Assembly: GCA_017466685.1 (NCBI GenBank)
Contig: JAFTTS010000079.1
Span: forward strand, 1-46,102
DNA: 46,102 bases
Source of the DNA: Clostridia bacterium
GTDB lineage: Bacteria; Bacillota; Clostridia; Oscillospirales; CAG-272
Direction: 5' to 3'
This document shows positions 37,667 through 46,102 of the stretch, one piece after another. A model generated the notes under the pieces. The model searched no databases and was not told the DNA's origin. It worked only from the letters and a program-made list of their open reading frames with translations. The position numbers were made by a program, and so were the translations under genes. Within the stretch, counting starts at the first letter, position 1; each line of letters opens with the position of its first letter.

Positions 37667-39943
37667 TTATTCCACCGGCATTTCAAGAAATACCTCTGCA
37701 TATTCAATAGTGAAATCAACATCCGAGCGTATCTCGGCAACCATATAGCCGCCGTTATGTGCCTCAACAGGTATAGTGTAACACATCAGCTTATCGCTTA
37801 CATATCCGCCAACACAGGTTTCCATGCCTGTGAAGGTACACAGCTTGGAGTTCACATAAACTGTCGGGGGGGTATCGGAAAGCGTTGCAAGCGAGGTTGA
37901 GAACTTGAGCGTCAGTACCGCTCCCTCGGAAACGTCACCCATAGGAATACGAAGTGTTGCATAGTTCTTGGTGTCAACCGCAAGCGGAAGCTGTGCGTTC
38001 GAATCTCTCCATATCTGATAAGTGTCGCTGTAGGTGAGTATCGAACGGCGGTTTACGGTCATCAGCTTCTCATATGAACCGATGGTCGTTATCATGTTCC
38101 AGAAGCCCGCATCCGAACCGAGCGAATAGAAATCCGATGTCAGAGTGTACTTCTTGGATTCATCAAACTTTGTGCTGCCGCGGAAGAAGTTGTAAAGATA
38201 AACCTTGTCAGCGCCCTGCGAAAAAGCATTTGCAGAAAATGCTGCCATTGTGCTGAAAGTATGACCGCCGGTATTTGCCGCTTTGCTCTGCGATGCACGT
38301 ATATGTGACTCTATTCCGGGAGCTACCTCAACGCCATGAGGTGCCATAGCCGAGCTCCATATCTTGGTAGGAATATCCATATCGGTGGTTGAATAATGTC
38401 CGGTAGGGGTGATGAGGTCAATAATACCTTCGGCTGCCCAAGTCAGAACATCAAGACCAAAATCATAGCAGCTCTGAATATCCGAAGCAACACGGGCAGA
38501 TATCTTGATCTCATGACCGTACTTTTCCTCGTAAATCGCTACGAGATCGTCAACATCACGCATAAACTTATTCATGGTATCGAGACCTTCATACTCCTCA
38601 CCAATACCGAATAAATACATATTACGCTGGAAATCCAGTTCTATTCCGTATGCGTTGTAGGTGCTGAGTGCATCGTTTATCGCGCCGAGCACGTATTCAC
38701 GGGTTTCCGCATACTTATAATTAAGCGCAAAATCGTAGGAATTTGCATATTTATAATCGTCGCCAAAATGATGCGGATTACGGCGAAGTCCGGGATTCTT
38801 ATAATAGAAATCCGAAATAAGTCCGCTCGGAACTCCCGATACTACCGAATCGTACATCTCGTGAACGTCGTTCATACGGAAAGAAAGCCACGGATTGATA
38901 CCGATCGTCGGGAAGTATTCACACCAGAGACCGATATAGTCTGTCGATAAGGTATTGTAAAGGTAATTAGCCGCTTCTATATAGGATGTTTCTGTATAAT
39001 CGACCTCCACACCGAGTCTTTCTGTCGCAGTATAAAGCTCAAGATAGTCGGTACCGTATTTTGTCGGATAGTTGAACGTACCCTCCGAAAATACGTTGAT
39101 AATATAGTCTGTAACGTGCGTACCCTCGAACTGGCGTGCATAATCGACTATATCCTTCTCATTCCAACCGTTTATGGAAATCTTGGCAATAAAATCGGTG
39201 ATGTCATGGTTGATCATAATGCCGCCAACATCATACTGCTTTTCCTTTTCGGGATCGTACACTGAGATTGTTTTCGATATGGGCATCGACTCAAACGCCT
39301 TTTTTACATATTCTTCATCAGTAAGACCAAGGTTATCGCCGCATCTTAAGCTGCTGTCTTCGGGAATATCCTCGGGGTCAACGGCAACAAGCGAGAAGTT
39401 GTCAACGCAGTATTCCTGAACGCACTCATCGTATGGGCCGCCGCGAACTCTGATAAAGTAAAGGTCCTTATAAAGGGTAACATAAAACTCTGCCTTCACC
39501 CAATCATTGCCAACGTATATAAAGGTACGTACAGCCTCTATAGTACTGTCTATGGAGCCAAACAAGACCTGAAGCATTGATATCTCACCGGGGTTGGTTG
39601 TACGGAAGTATCCCGTAAATTTGTAAGTACCGGGGCCCACTATTGTTGAGGGATAATAGTCAAAGCCGTCCCATGCATTGATGATATCGCTCATTGAGAG
39701 ATATCCGCCGTTTGCATCCTCAACAAAGGTTATGGTCTGACCGTTAGGTGCCCAGTTTGATCTTAAAACTCTGTCACTGTTGAATGCACCGGTTATGCAC
39801 AGATCATCCTCGGGGATAGGATCGGTTATTGAAAGCGGAGGAGTATAATCTCCGCTCTCTGCCGCTGCAACCGATCCCACAGCCGTGAAGAGCTGAACTG
39901 CCATCACAGCGGTGAGAATAGCTGATATAAGTTTCTTTTTCAT
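37667..39943 (-). CDS. Secreted glycosidase-like TIM-barrel protein with N-terminal CBM-like domain
   Basis: The 758-residue protein has a signal peptide (1-28, ending SVAAA). A ~150-residue jelly-roll domain follows (FRTTNPGEISMLQVLFGSID, LYFIRVRGGPYDECVQEYCV) that resembles the last module of the giant protein upstream. Then the barrel shared with 36095-37633 (INPWLSFRMNDVHE, YGIELDFQRNMYLF, AFSANAFSQGADKVYLYNFF) and a C-terminal beta domain. It has AGGAGA before the ATG. It should act outside the cell, and having one secreted and one cytosolic paralogue fits stepwise breakdown of a glycan. I cannot name its CAZy family with confidence. Confidence 0.88.
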   Translation of the reverse strand: MKKKLISAILTAVMAVQLFTAVGSVAAAESGDYTPPLSITDPIPEDDLCITGAFNSDRVLRSNWAPNGQTITFVEDANGGYLSMSDIINAWDGFDYYPSTIVGPGTYKFTGYFRTTNPGEISMLQVLFGSIDSTIEAVRTFIYVGNDWVKAEFYVTLYKDLYFIRVRGGPYDECVQEYCVDNFSLVAVDPEDIPEDSSLRCGDNLGLTDEEYVKKAFESMPISKTISVYDPEKEKQYDVGGIMINHDITDFIAKISINGWNEKDIVDYARQFEGTHVTDYIINVFSEGTFNYPTKYGTDYLELYTATERLGVEVDYTETSYIEAANYLYNTLSTDYIGLWCEYFPTIGINPWLSFRMNDVHEMYDSVVSGVPSGLISDFYYKNPGLRRNPHHFGDDYKYANSYDFALNYKYAETREYVLGAINDALSTYNAYGIELDFQRNMYLFGIGEEYEGLDTMNKFMRDVDDLVAIYEEKYGHEIKISARVASDIQSCYDFGLDVLTWAAEGIIDLITPTGHYSTTDMDIPTKIWSSAMAPHGVEVAPGIESHIRASQSKAANTGGHTFSTMAAFSANAFSQGADKVYLYNFFRGSTKFDESKKYTLTSDFYSLGSDAGFWNMITTIGSYEKLMTVNRRSILTYSDTYQIWRDSNAQLPLAVDTKNYATLRIPMGDVSEGAVLTLKFSTSLATLSDTPPTVYVNSKLCTFTGMETCVGGYVSDKLMCYTIPVEAHNGGYMVAEIRSDVDFTIEYAEVFLEMPVE

Positions 39944-39981
39944 ATATTCGATTCTCCTATCATTATTATTCAGTACCGAAC

Positions 39982-42900
39982 TCAGTTTTTAACAATTGAA
40001 ACATTGTCAATGTCAAAATCCTTGTTGTCGGGTTCGCCGCGAGGTCCGCCCAGAATCGAGATGATAAAGGGACCTGCTTCGGTTGCCGTAAAGGTATGCT
40101 CAATACGGTGCCATTCGTTCGTAATCTCATAGATGTAATCATTCTCGGCAGCATATGTGTTTGTACGAACGACCACTCCGTTAAGAGCCGTTGTACCGAT
40201 TCTTGTACGACCGGTCATGGTTTCACCTTCAACACTCGTTCTGATATCGAAGGAGATGGTGTAGGTGTCACCGGGAGTCATATTGAAGCCGATTGAACTC
40301 TGGATTGCATGGAAGGAGTCGCCACGCTCACTTACGGCAAGATAAGCGTTACCGTCCTCTTCATTCACATTAACATTTCCGACACCGCCAAGAGCAATTC
40401 TCCAGCTTGAGAGTGCAAGCTCTGCGTCGTCAAAACCACCATCCTTCACAAACTCTGTTCCCGAGGGGTAGTAGTTAGCATCAACAAGACACAGATCCTT
40501 AAATTCGTAATCCTGTACGTTCTTCACTCTGGGACCGCCGCGAAGCTTCAAACTGAGAGGAATATCGCTTTCAACATCAAGCGTAAGCTCTATAAGCTGC
40601 CATTCATCTGTCAGCGTTGCGGATGCGAAGCTATCCTCACCGAGCATAACACGCAGCATTGGCGTTTCGCCCTCATTTGCAGTACGGAAGTAACCGCTGA
40701 ATTTGTAAGAACCCTTAGGAATCTCAAATCCCGGTTCATAGGTAAATCCAAGAGTGTTGTCTGTAATATTACCTGCCGCGAAGTAAGTGTTTCCATTTTC
40801 GTCATTCTTGACCTCAAGCGTCTGATCGCCATAATGCCAGTATCCGAGCTGTTCTGCGCTGACCGAATCCTTAACAAGATTATCGGCTGCAACAGAAGTG
40901 ATCGGAGGCATAATCGGCTTGCCATCCGCACCGATTCCGATAGCGTCAATATCATAGGTGCTTACCTTGGTGTCAATATTGATGTAATCAAAGTCGAGCG
41001 AGCAATTGCTGTCGAGCATCATTCGGATAGATTTCATTGAACTCTTTGCCGGAACATCGAGCACAAATGTTTCAACATTCCATTCCGGTGTTACAACTAC
41101 ACTGTCCTCGCCATCCACTGTCTTAAGTGCCGCACCTGCAAACGATGCACGAAGATTTGCTTTGTTGTTATCTGCCTTCAGCTGATCAGCGGTCATGTAA
41201 TCATACTTGAGATAATCAATCGCACTGAGTCTTACCTTTGCGGTAATATAATATTTACCTGCCTCAATGTAAGCACCGGTATTCTTAATCATAAGTTCCC
41301 CGGATGAGGTATTGCCAGTGGTCATATATGCCGATTCGGTTGCGGATACAATAGTAAGCGGTACATTAACATCGCCGGTGTCATTAGCATACCAACCTGC
41401 ATTTCCGGTGATAGGCTTGTCGCCGTTCTTTGCGAGATTTTCGCCTGTCACGGGCTTTCCGTTAGAATCAAGCGCAACAAGAGTGAACGCATCAATATCA
41501 AACGGTGCAACGCCATTACCGTAGCCATTACCGCGGATTATAAACTTGAAATCGGTAACCGAATTAAGAGTAAAGGTAAAGCTATACTTCTGCCACTTAT
41601 CCGAAAGGTCAAGGCAATTAGGATCTCTATAGAAAGCTCCACTCTTGGACGAAGAAATGTTTACAATAGAAGTCCTGTCATCGCCAAGGAAAATACGTAT
41701 AGGTGCCACACTGGTCTCTCTCGAAATATTGTCGAACTCTGCAGTACGAGCCCAGAAAGTGAGACGGTATGTTCCCGCCGAAAGATCCATATCCCTGTTT
41801 TCATAAACGATGCGGTCGCTGTTATGATCGCGGTTATAAATATGAACATAGGAATTGGAAGCTGTACCGTTCTTATCGCCGACAGCACCGAGAGCCTCGT
41901 CGAGAACGCCATCGACAACATCGAGAACCTTTCCGTTTGCCGACCACGCCGCATTGAGACCGAGCTCTTCGGTTTGTTTAGCCTTGAGCACAAGAAGCGT
42001 CATGATAGTACCGATATTTACATCGCCGATGGAACGTTTTGTCTCAATAAGCTCAATATTAACGTCTGCAAAATCAAGTGCATATGCACCGTCAAGCATA
42101 AGCTTGATCTGATTCATGTTTATCGCAACTTCAGTGTCAAGAACGAAGGTTACGTCTTTCCAATAATAATCTGCAAGTGAAGTGCTCTGTGCACCGCTGA
42201 GTGTATGAAGCTCCACACCGCTTGCCGATGCGCTGATTGCCGCGGTGATCATGTTGCCGTCCGCAGTAAGATAGTCGCTATTTCCCTCATACTTGTTATA
42301 GTCGATAACATCGCTTGTCATACGGAATCTGCCGCTTATGTGGTAAACACCCGGGATAAGCGTTTCATTACTTACAAAACTGAGTTCAGTATTGCCGCCA
42401 GAAGGTGCGGATACGCGGTTGTATGTGAGATCGTCGACAATCTCTACATTGAGATTTTTAATCTGATCGCCGCGATCGCTGTTTACAATGCTCCAGCCCG
42501 TACCGTTTGAACGAAGTGCACTCGCATTTGAAGCGACATTTGTTTCAGTTCCGTTCTTAACTATCTTAAAGTCGTAAATATCAAACGGTGCAAAGCCGAA
42601 ACCCGTCCAATTTCCTCTGAAAATAAACGATACCGTTGAACCGCCTGCACTTACTGTGAATGCATCTGTGAATATGACCTCCTGCCACTCGGACGTGAGT
42701 GTGGGAAGTGTTTTTACCGCAGAACTTGATCCGACGTTTGCGAACATACGTATTGACGCAGGGTTCGTTGCAACTGCGCCGTCTTCCGACGGGATACATT
42801 CAACCGTGCGTGCCTTTAAGGATACCGTGTATGTTCCTTCATCGAGAGTGCCTGCATCGTATACGAGCTGATCCTCGTTGTGGTCGCGTCCGGTCACACG

Positions 42901-45900
42901 TACATATGCGCCGTCAGCATTGTCATTCACGATGATGGGATTGCGTCCCTCACCGTCAACAAGAGCTATATTGTAGCTTGAGCTTGCATTCTCAATTTTA
43001 ACGTTTCTGATACCAAGTGCAGCTGCACCGTCTGCAGCAAAGATAATATCGGATTTCGCAATATTAGCGCCCTCGCTCACAAGAAGCTTGAAGGTTGCCT
43101 TGGTCCAGCCCTCGGAGCTGATTTTAACGCTTGCTTCGTTTTCGGGCGTTTCAAGAGCAACACCACCTGCACTTATGCCGAAATCGGTCACGTTTCCGTC
43201 TGACAGAAGTGTTTCGTAATCGCCTGCGAACTCGTACTTATTATAGTCAATTACAGCATTCTTGACGATATACTCACCTGTGATATGGTAGATACCCGGC
43301 TCAAGAATTTCATCACTTGCATAGCTGAATTCAGTCTTTGTGCCGGAAGCCGAAGATGCAGCCAGATATTTACCGTCAGGCATCTCTGTCACCTTGAGCA
43401 ACTTGATACCGGGCATATCCTGTACAATACTCCAGCCTGCACCCTCGTTCAGAAGGCCGTTTGCATTGGTTGCAAGATTTTCGCCCTCACCCTTCTTTAT
43501 AATTGTGAGATCCTTGATGTCGATCGGTGCAAAGCCTACGCCCTGTCCGCTTCCCATGAAATAGATACCGCCGATAAAGCCTGTTACCTCGTAAGGTCCA
43601 AAATCGCTCCAATCAGCACTGACAGGCATCCAGTTTGAGATATTGTTAGTACCGTTGGTCTTACCGGCACGAATAACTGCCGGATAGAATTTAATCGTAT
43701 CCGATTCAATATAAGGATCGGTACGTGCCTTGAATGAGATCAGATATGTTGCTTCCGCATCCCAAGTGGTTGTTGTATTGGTATAGCTGAAGCGGTCATT
43801 GTTGTGGTCACGTCCGCTTATACGGATGTATGTATCCTCATTTTCGGGAGTGACATAGATAAGAGCCTCGCCGTTTTCGTCAACGAACTCGGTCGAATAC
43901 ATATCGGATGCATCGGTAATGGTAATGTTTCTCGCTCCGAGCGATACTTCACCGTATGCAGTGAAAACGATATCATCCTTTGTGATCTCATCTCCCTCAT
44001 TTACAACAAGCTTGAAGGACGCCTGTGTATAGTTTTCAGGAGTGATCTCAGCCCTTGTGCCACCGTCAGCCGTTTTGAGAGCTGTTCCGCCAACAGTTAC
44101 GCCGAGAGGTGTCACGTTGCCGTCCGACGTAAGTGTCGCATAGTCGGCAAAGTTATACTTATTGTAGTCGATCTCGGTAACTTTAAACTCACCCGAAACA
44201 AAGTATACGCCTGCCTCAAGTGTATCTTCGCCGATAAGCTTAAAGGAGGTATTTTCGCCGGAAACCGCAGGAATCACTGTATAATCCTGCTCGGTCTGCG
44301 CGCTTACCGAAAGCGTCTTAATACCGGGCATATCCTGTGCAATGCTCCAACCTGCACCGCCGTTCAGCTCGCCGTTCGGATTGGATGCCAGATTTTCGGT
44401 TGTACCTTTCTTTACAATTGTGAGATCCTTGATATCAATAGGAGCAGCACTGTAACAGTTTCCGCTTCCCATGAAGTAGATACCGCCGGTAAAGCCTGTT
44501 ACCTCGTAAGAGCAGTTAGTCCACTCTGCACCGGGTCTTATCCAATTCGTGATATCTCTGGTTCCTGCAGACTTACCTGCACGAATGGTCGAAGGATTAT
44601 ATCCCACGGCGGATACAGTGGATTCTATAAACGCATCTGTACGAACCTTAAAGGATATTACGTATGTATCGCTCGAATTCCATGTCTTTGTAGTATCCTT
44701 GTAGCAGAACCAGTCATTATAGTGGTCACGTCCGCTTATACGAATGTATTCATCCGCAGACTCGACGTCATGTAAATAAAGCGGTTCACCTTCTGCCGTA
44801 GCTATCTCATCGGAGATGGTGTGAGTCAGTTTAAGCACAAGATCCTTGTAATCAAGCGAAACGATCTCGCCAAGCTCAAACTTGATCTTCGACATCGCGG
44901 TAGGCTCGGTAATCACAAAGCTATAAGAAATGTCAGTCCATGCACTGGGGTTGATCGTGATCTCACCGAGATTGGTCGTACCTGAATATGCCTTCAGGAG
45001 CGCCGTATTGTTGTTTTCGCTGATATGATACTTGTCACTCTTCATAACAAGCTTTGCATGGTCAAACCAGCCAAGTCGGAACGAACCCGTGAGAGTATAC
45101 TTACCGGGTGCAAGTGTAACATCGTCCGAACCAACCAACGCGGTGGTGAAGCCCAAACCGGTTGTAACAGGCACGGTCTCGTTAAAATCCTTACCATCGA
45201 CATTTACCGTCGTTTCGGTTGTAGGAATAACGATATGGTTATAAACCTCATCCGATTTTTTAACGGTAAGAATTTTATTGCCCGAATTTTTGGGAGTCCA
45301 TGTTCCGTTTACTGTGAAGGTTTCACCGTTAGGCTGGTTATCGCCGTCAACGGGTGTAAACGAAACGCCGCAAACATCAAAGGGAACGATATCCTCAGCA
45401 CCGTTGTAGTGACACTGGAGAGTAATAGCTGTTGAGGCGCCTGCAACAATTACAGCCTCATACTTCTGCCATTCGGTTGTAATATTGAATGCCGTCTGAT
45501 ATGTGTTGTTGTTCCAACCGCGGCAAATGAAACGAAGTGTGGGAAGGCTTGTTGCGTCAGCGTCACCGGGAACAAGGTCCTCGTTGGCTGCTTCGTTTAT
45601 TTGCGGAACTGCACGAAGCCAAAGGGATACCTTGTATCTTGCGCTTGCGACAGAGCCGGATGGAGTGGTATACGTTGCTCCGTCCTCGCCTGTCAGATTG
45701 TAGAAGCGATAAAAATAATCATCTCCCGATTCGTCCGTAGCAAGAGCCGCTTCGTCAATTGTGACGACTTCAAGCTCCTTGGCACCGCTGACGGCAGTCC
45801 ATACGTCCTCATCGGAAGCGGCAGTCTCACCGCTCGAAGCGAACACTGTCATCGGTATGCTCGATATAACAAGCAATGTCGATAACAGAAATGATAATAT

Positions 45901-45915
45901 TCGTTTTAGTCTCAT
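39982..45915 (-). CDS. Giant secreted protein of repeated carbohydrate-binding-like modules
   Basis: The protein of about 1977 residues has a signal peptide (MRLKRILSFLLSTLLVISSI through VFA) and is then almost wholly jelly-roll (CBM4/9-like) modules. A compound unit of about 310 residues recurs four times, marked by (Y/V)R(I/V).GRDHN.D at plus-strand positions near 44.74, 43.81, 42.89 and 41.82 kb. Each unit also has an APIDIKDLTI..KG or similar strand, ENLA.N followed by GAGWSI, and L.PGIYHI.G blocks. The last ~300 residues carry other modules (GETPMLRVMLGED) shared with the next gene. No catalytic barrel, sortase motif or S-layer domain is seen. The ATG at 45915 has GGAGG before it; 45930 is also in frame. 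It probably binds a glycan for the secreted glycosidase-like enzyme 38 nt downstream. Confidence 0.87.
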   Translation of the reverse strand: MRLKRILSFLLSTLLVISSIPMTVFASSGETAASDEDVWTAVSGAKELEVVTIDEAALATDESGDDYFYRFYNLTGEDGATYTTPSGSVASARYKVSLWLRAVPQINEAANEDLVPGDADATSLPTLRFICRGWNNNTYQTAFNITTEWQKYEAVIVAGASTAITLQCHYNGAEDIVPFDVCGVSFTPVDGDNQPNGETFTVNGTWTPKNSGNKILTVKKSDEVYNHIVIPTTETTVNVDGKDFNETVPVTTGLGFTTALVGSDDVTLAPGKYTLTGSFRLGWFDHAKLVMKSDKYHISENNNTALLKAYSGTTNLGEITINPSAWTDISYSFVITEPTAMSKIKFELGEIVSLDYKDLVLKLTHTISDEIATAEGEPLYLHDVESADEYIRISGRDHYNDWFCYKDTTKTWNSSDTYVISFKVRTDAFIESTVSAVGYNPSTIRAGKSAGTRDITNWIRPGAEWTNCSYEVTGFTGGIYFMGSGNCYSAAPIDIKDLTIVKKGTTENLASNPNGELNGGAGWSIAQDMPGIKTLSVSAQTEQDYTVIPAVSGENTSFKLIGEDTLEAGVYFVSGEFKVTEIDYNKYNFADYATLTSDGNVTPLGVTVGGTALKTADGGTRAEITPENYTQASFKLVVNEGDEITKDDIVFTAYGEVSLGARNITITDASDMYSTEFVDENGEALIYVTPENEDTYIRISGRDHNNDRFSYTNTTTTWDAEATYLISFKARTDPYIESDTIKFYPAVIRAGKTNGTNNISNWMPVSADWSDFGPYEVTGFIGGIYFMGSGQGVGFAPIDIKDLTIIKKGEGENLATNANGLLNEGAGWSIVQDMPGIKLLKVTEMPDGKYLAASSASGTKTEFSYASDEILEPGIYHITGEYIVKNAVIDYNKYEFAGDYETLLSDGNVTDFGISAGGVALETPENEASVKISSEGWTKATFKLLVSEGANIAKSDIIFAADGAAALGIRNVKIENASSSYNIALVDGEGRNPIIVNDNADGAYVRVTGRDHNEDQLVYDAGTLDEGTYTVSLKARTVECIPSEDGAVATNPASIRMFANVGSSSAVKTLPTLTSEWQEVIFTDAFTVSAGGSTVSFIFRGNWTGFGFAPFDIYDFKIVKNGTETNVASNASALRSNGTGWSIVNSDRGDQIKNLNVEIVDDLTYNRVSAPSGGNTELSFVSNETLIPGVYHISGRFRMTSDVIDYNKYEGNSDYLTADGNMITAAISASASGVELHTLSGAQSTSLADYYWKDVTFVLDTEVAINMNQIKLMLDGAYALDFADVNIELIETKRSIGDVNIGTIMTLLVLKAKQTEELGLNAAWSANGKVLDVVDGVLDEALGAVGDKNGTASNSYVHIYNRDHNSDRIVYENRDMDLSAGTYRLTFWARTAEFDNISRETSVAPIRIFLGDDRTSIVNISSSKSGAFYRDPNCLDLSDKWQKYSFTFTLNSVTDFKFIIRGNGYGNGVAPFDIDAFTLVALDSNGKPVTGENLAKNGDKPITGNAGWYANDTGDVNVPLTIVSATESAYMTTGNTSSGELMIKNTGAYIEAGKYYITAKVRLSAIDYLKYDYMTADQLKADNNKANLRASFAGAALKTVDGEDSVVVTPEWNVETFVLDVPAKSSMKSIRMMLDSNCSLDFDYINIDTKVSTYDIDAIGIGADGKPIMPPITSVAADNLVKDSVSAEQLGYWHYGDQTLEVKNDENGNTYFAAGNITDNTLGFTYEPGFEIPKGSYKFSGYFRTANEGETPMLRVMLGEDSFASATLTDEWQLIELTLDVESDIPLSLKLRGGPRVKNVQDYEFKDLCLVDANYYPSGTEFVKDGGFDDAELALSSWRIALGGVGNVNVNEEDGNAYLAVSERGDSFHAIQSSIGFNMTPGDTYTISFDIRTSVEGETMTGRTRIGTTALNGVVVRTNTYAAENDYIYEITNEWHRIEHTFTATEAGPFIISILGGPRGEPDNKDFDIDNVSIVKN

Positions 45916-45946
45916 AAGTTTTACCTCCATGAAATTATATGCGTAA

Positions 45947-46080
45947 TGTGAAACTCACATCGAGATCGCGCTTCGACCTCGGGCACAAATCCGAGGGGAA
46001 TGTGAACCTCTCGGACTCATGCCCCGGGCCGAAACCCGGGATTAATTTTAGTTTTCTCGTAGGGGCGATTCACGAATCGA
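45947..46080. promoter_or_regulatory. Cluster of palindromes upstream of the giant protein gene
   Basis: Four stems occur in 134 bp: ATGTGA/TCACAT (45947-45961), CCTCGG/CCGAGG (45978-45997), CCCGGG/CCCGGG (46024-46041, then T-rich on the plus side) and CGATTC/GAATCG (46067-46080). CCGAGG can pair instead with CCTCTCGG just after it, so two folds compete. They could be an attenuating leader, a terminator of a gene beyond the window, or repeat sequences; no promoter is clear. Confidence 0.45.
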
Positions 46081-46102
46081 CCGAATCTAATTAATGGAAA
46101 TA

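Overview
This window looks like a chromosomal segment of a gut-type anaerobic Bacillota (class Clostridia). The evidence is strong GGAGG-type ribosome binding sites, sigma-70/A-like promoters with 17-bp spacers, lipoprotein and secreted carbohydrate-handling proteins, a domain-permuted GH3 enzyme of the ruminococcal type, and a moderate base composition. Genus cannot be decided from the sequence alone. No tRNA, rRNA, CRISPR array, insertion sequence or prophage gene was seen.

Region 1 (1-5.7 kb, plus strand) holds the 3' part of a TIM-barrel glycosidase-like gene, a solute-binding lipoprotein and a permuted GH3 beta-glycosidase with its own promoter. Region 2 (5.8-12.5 kb, minus) is a tight seven-gene operon led by a GntR/FCD regulator: YhcH-type sugar protein, enolase-superfamily acid-sugar dehydratase, M24 hydrolase, DHDPS/KDG-type aldolase, zinc alcohol dehydrogenase and D-aminoacylase-type amidohydrolase. 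The likely logic is sugar acid to 2-keto-3-deoxy acid to pyruvate plus aldehyde, with an added amide-cleaving step. A mutarotase-like gene, a relic of a second FCD regulator and a class-V aminotransferase follow (12.6-15.2 kb).

Region 3 (15.4-25.4 kb, minus) is the most unusual part: nine closely packed genes. They encode two small zinc-ribbon proteins, a 959-residue membrane-anchored surface protein with Cys/His modules, an anchored small protein, a DUF6935-like protein, a lipoprotein, two small cytosolic proteins, and a 1223-residue membrane-anchored protein. The last has eleven tandem ~60-residue units, ten with exactly 16 cysteines and one with 17. A solute-binding lipoprotein and a membrane-spanning LuxR-type one-component regulator (25.7-28.8 kb, plus) diverge from this operon across a shared promoter region with an inverted repeat. 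They could form its sensing arm.

Region 4 (29.2-36 kb, minus) covers rhamnose and arabinose use: AraC regulator, RhaE-like aldolase domain, L-rhamnose isomerase, threonine aldolase with a decayed partial duplicate beside it, and GH127. Region 5 (36-46 kb, minus) has two more members of the glycosidase-like family seen at base 1 and a ~1980-residue secreted protein made of repeated carbohydrate-binding-like modules. A dispersed palindromic intergenic repeat occurs four times (near 2.85, 5.75, 15.3 and 29.0 kb), twice beside an identical 46-nt terminator.

All functional names rest on motif reading by eye; no database search was run.
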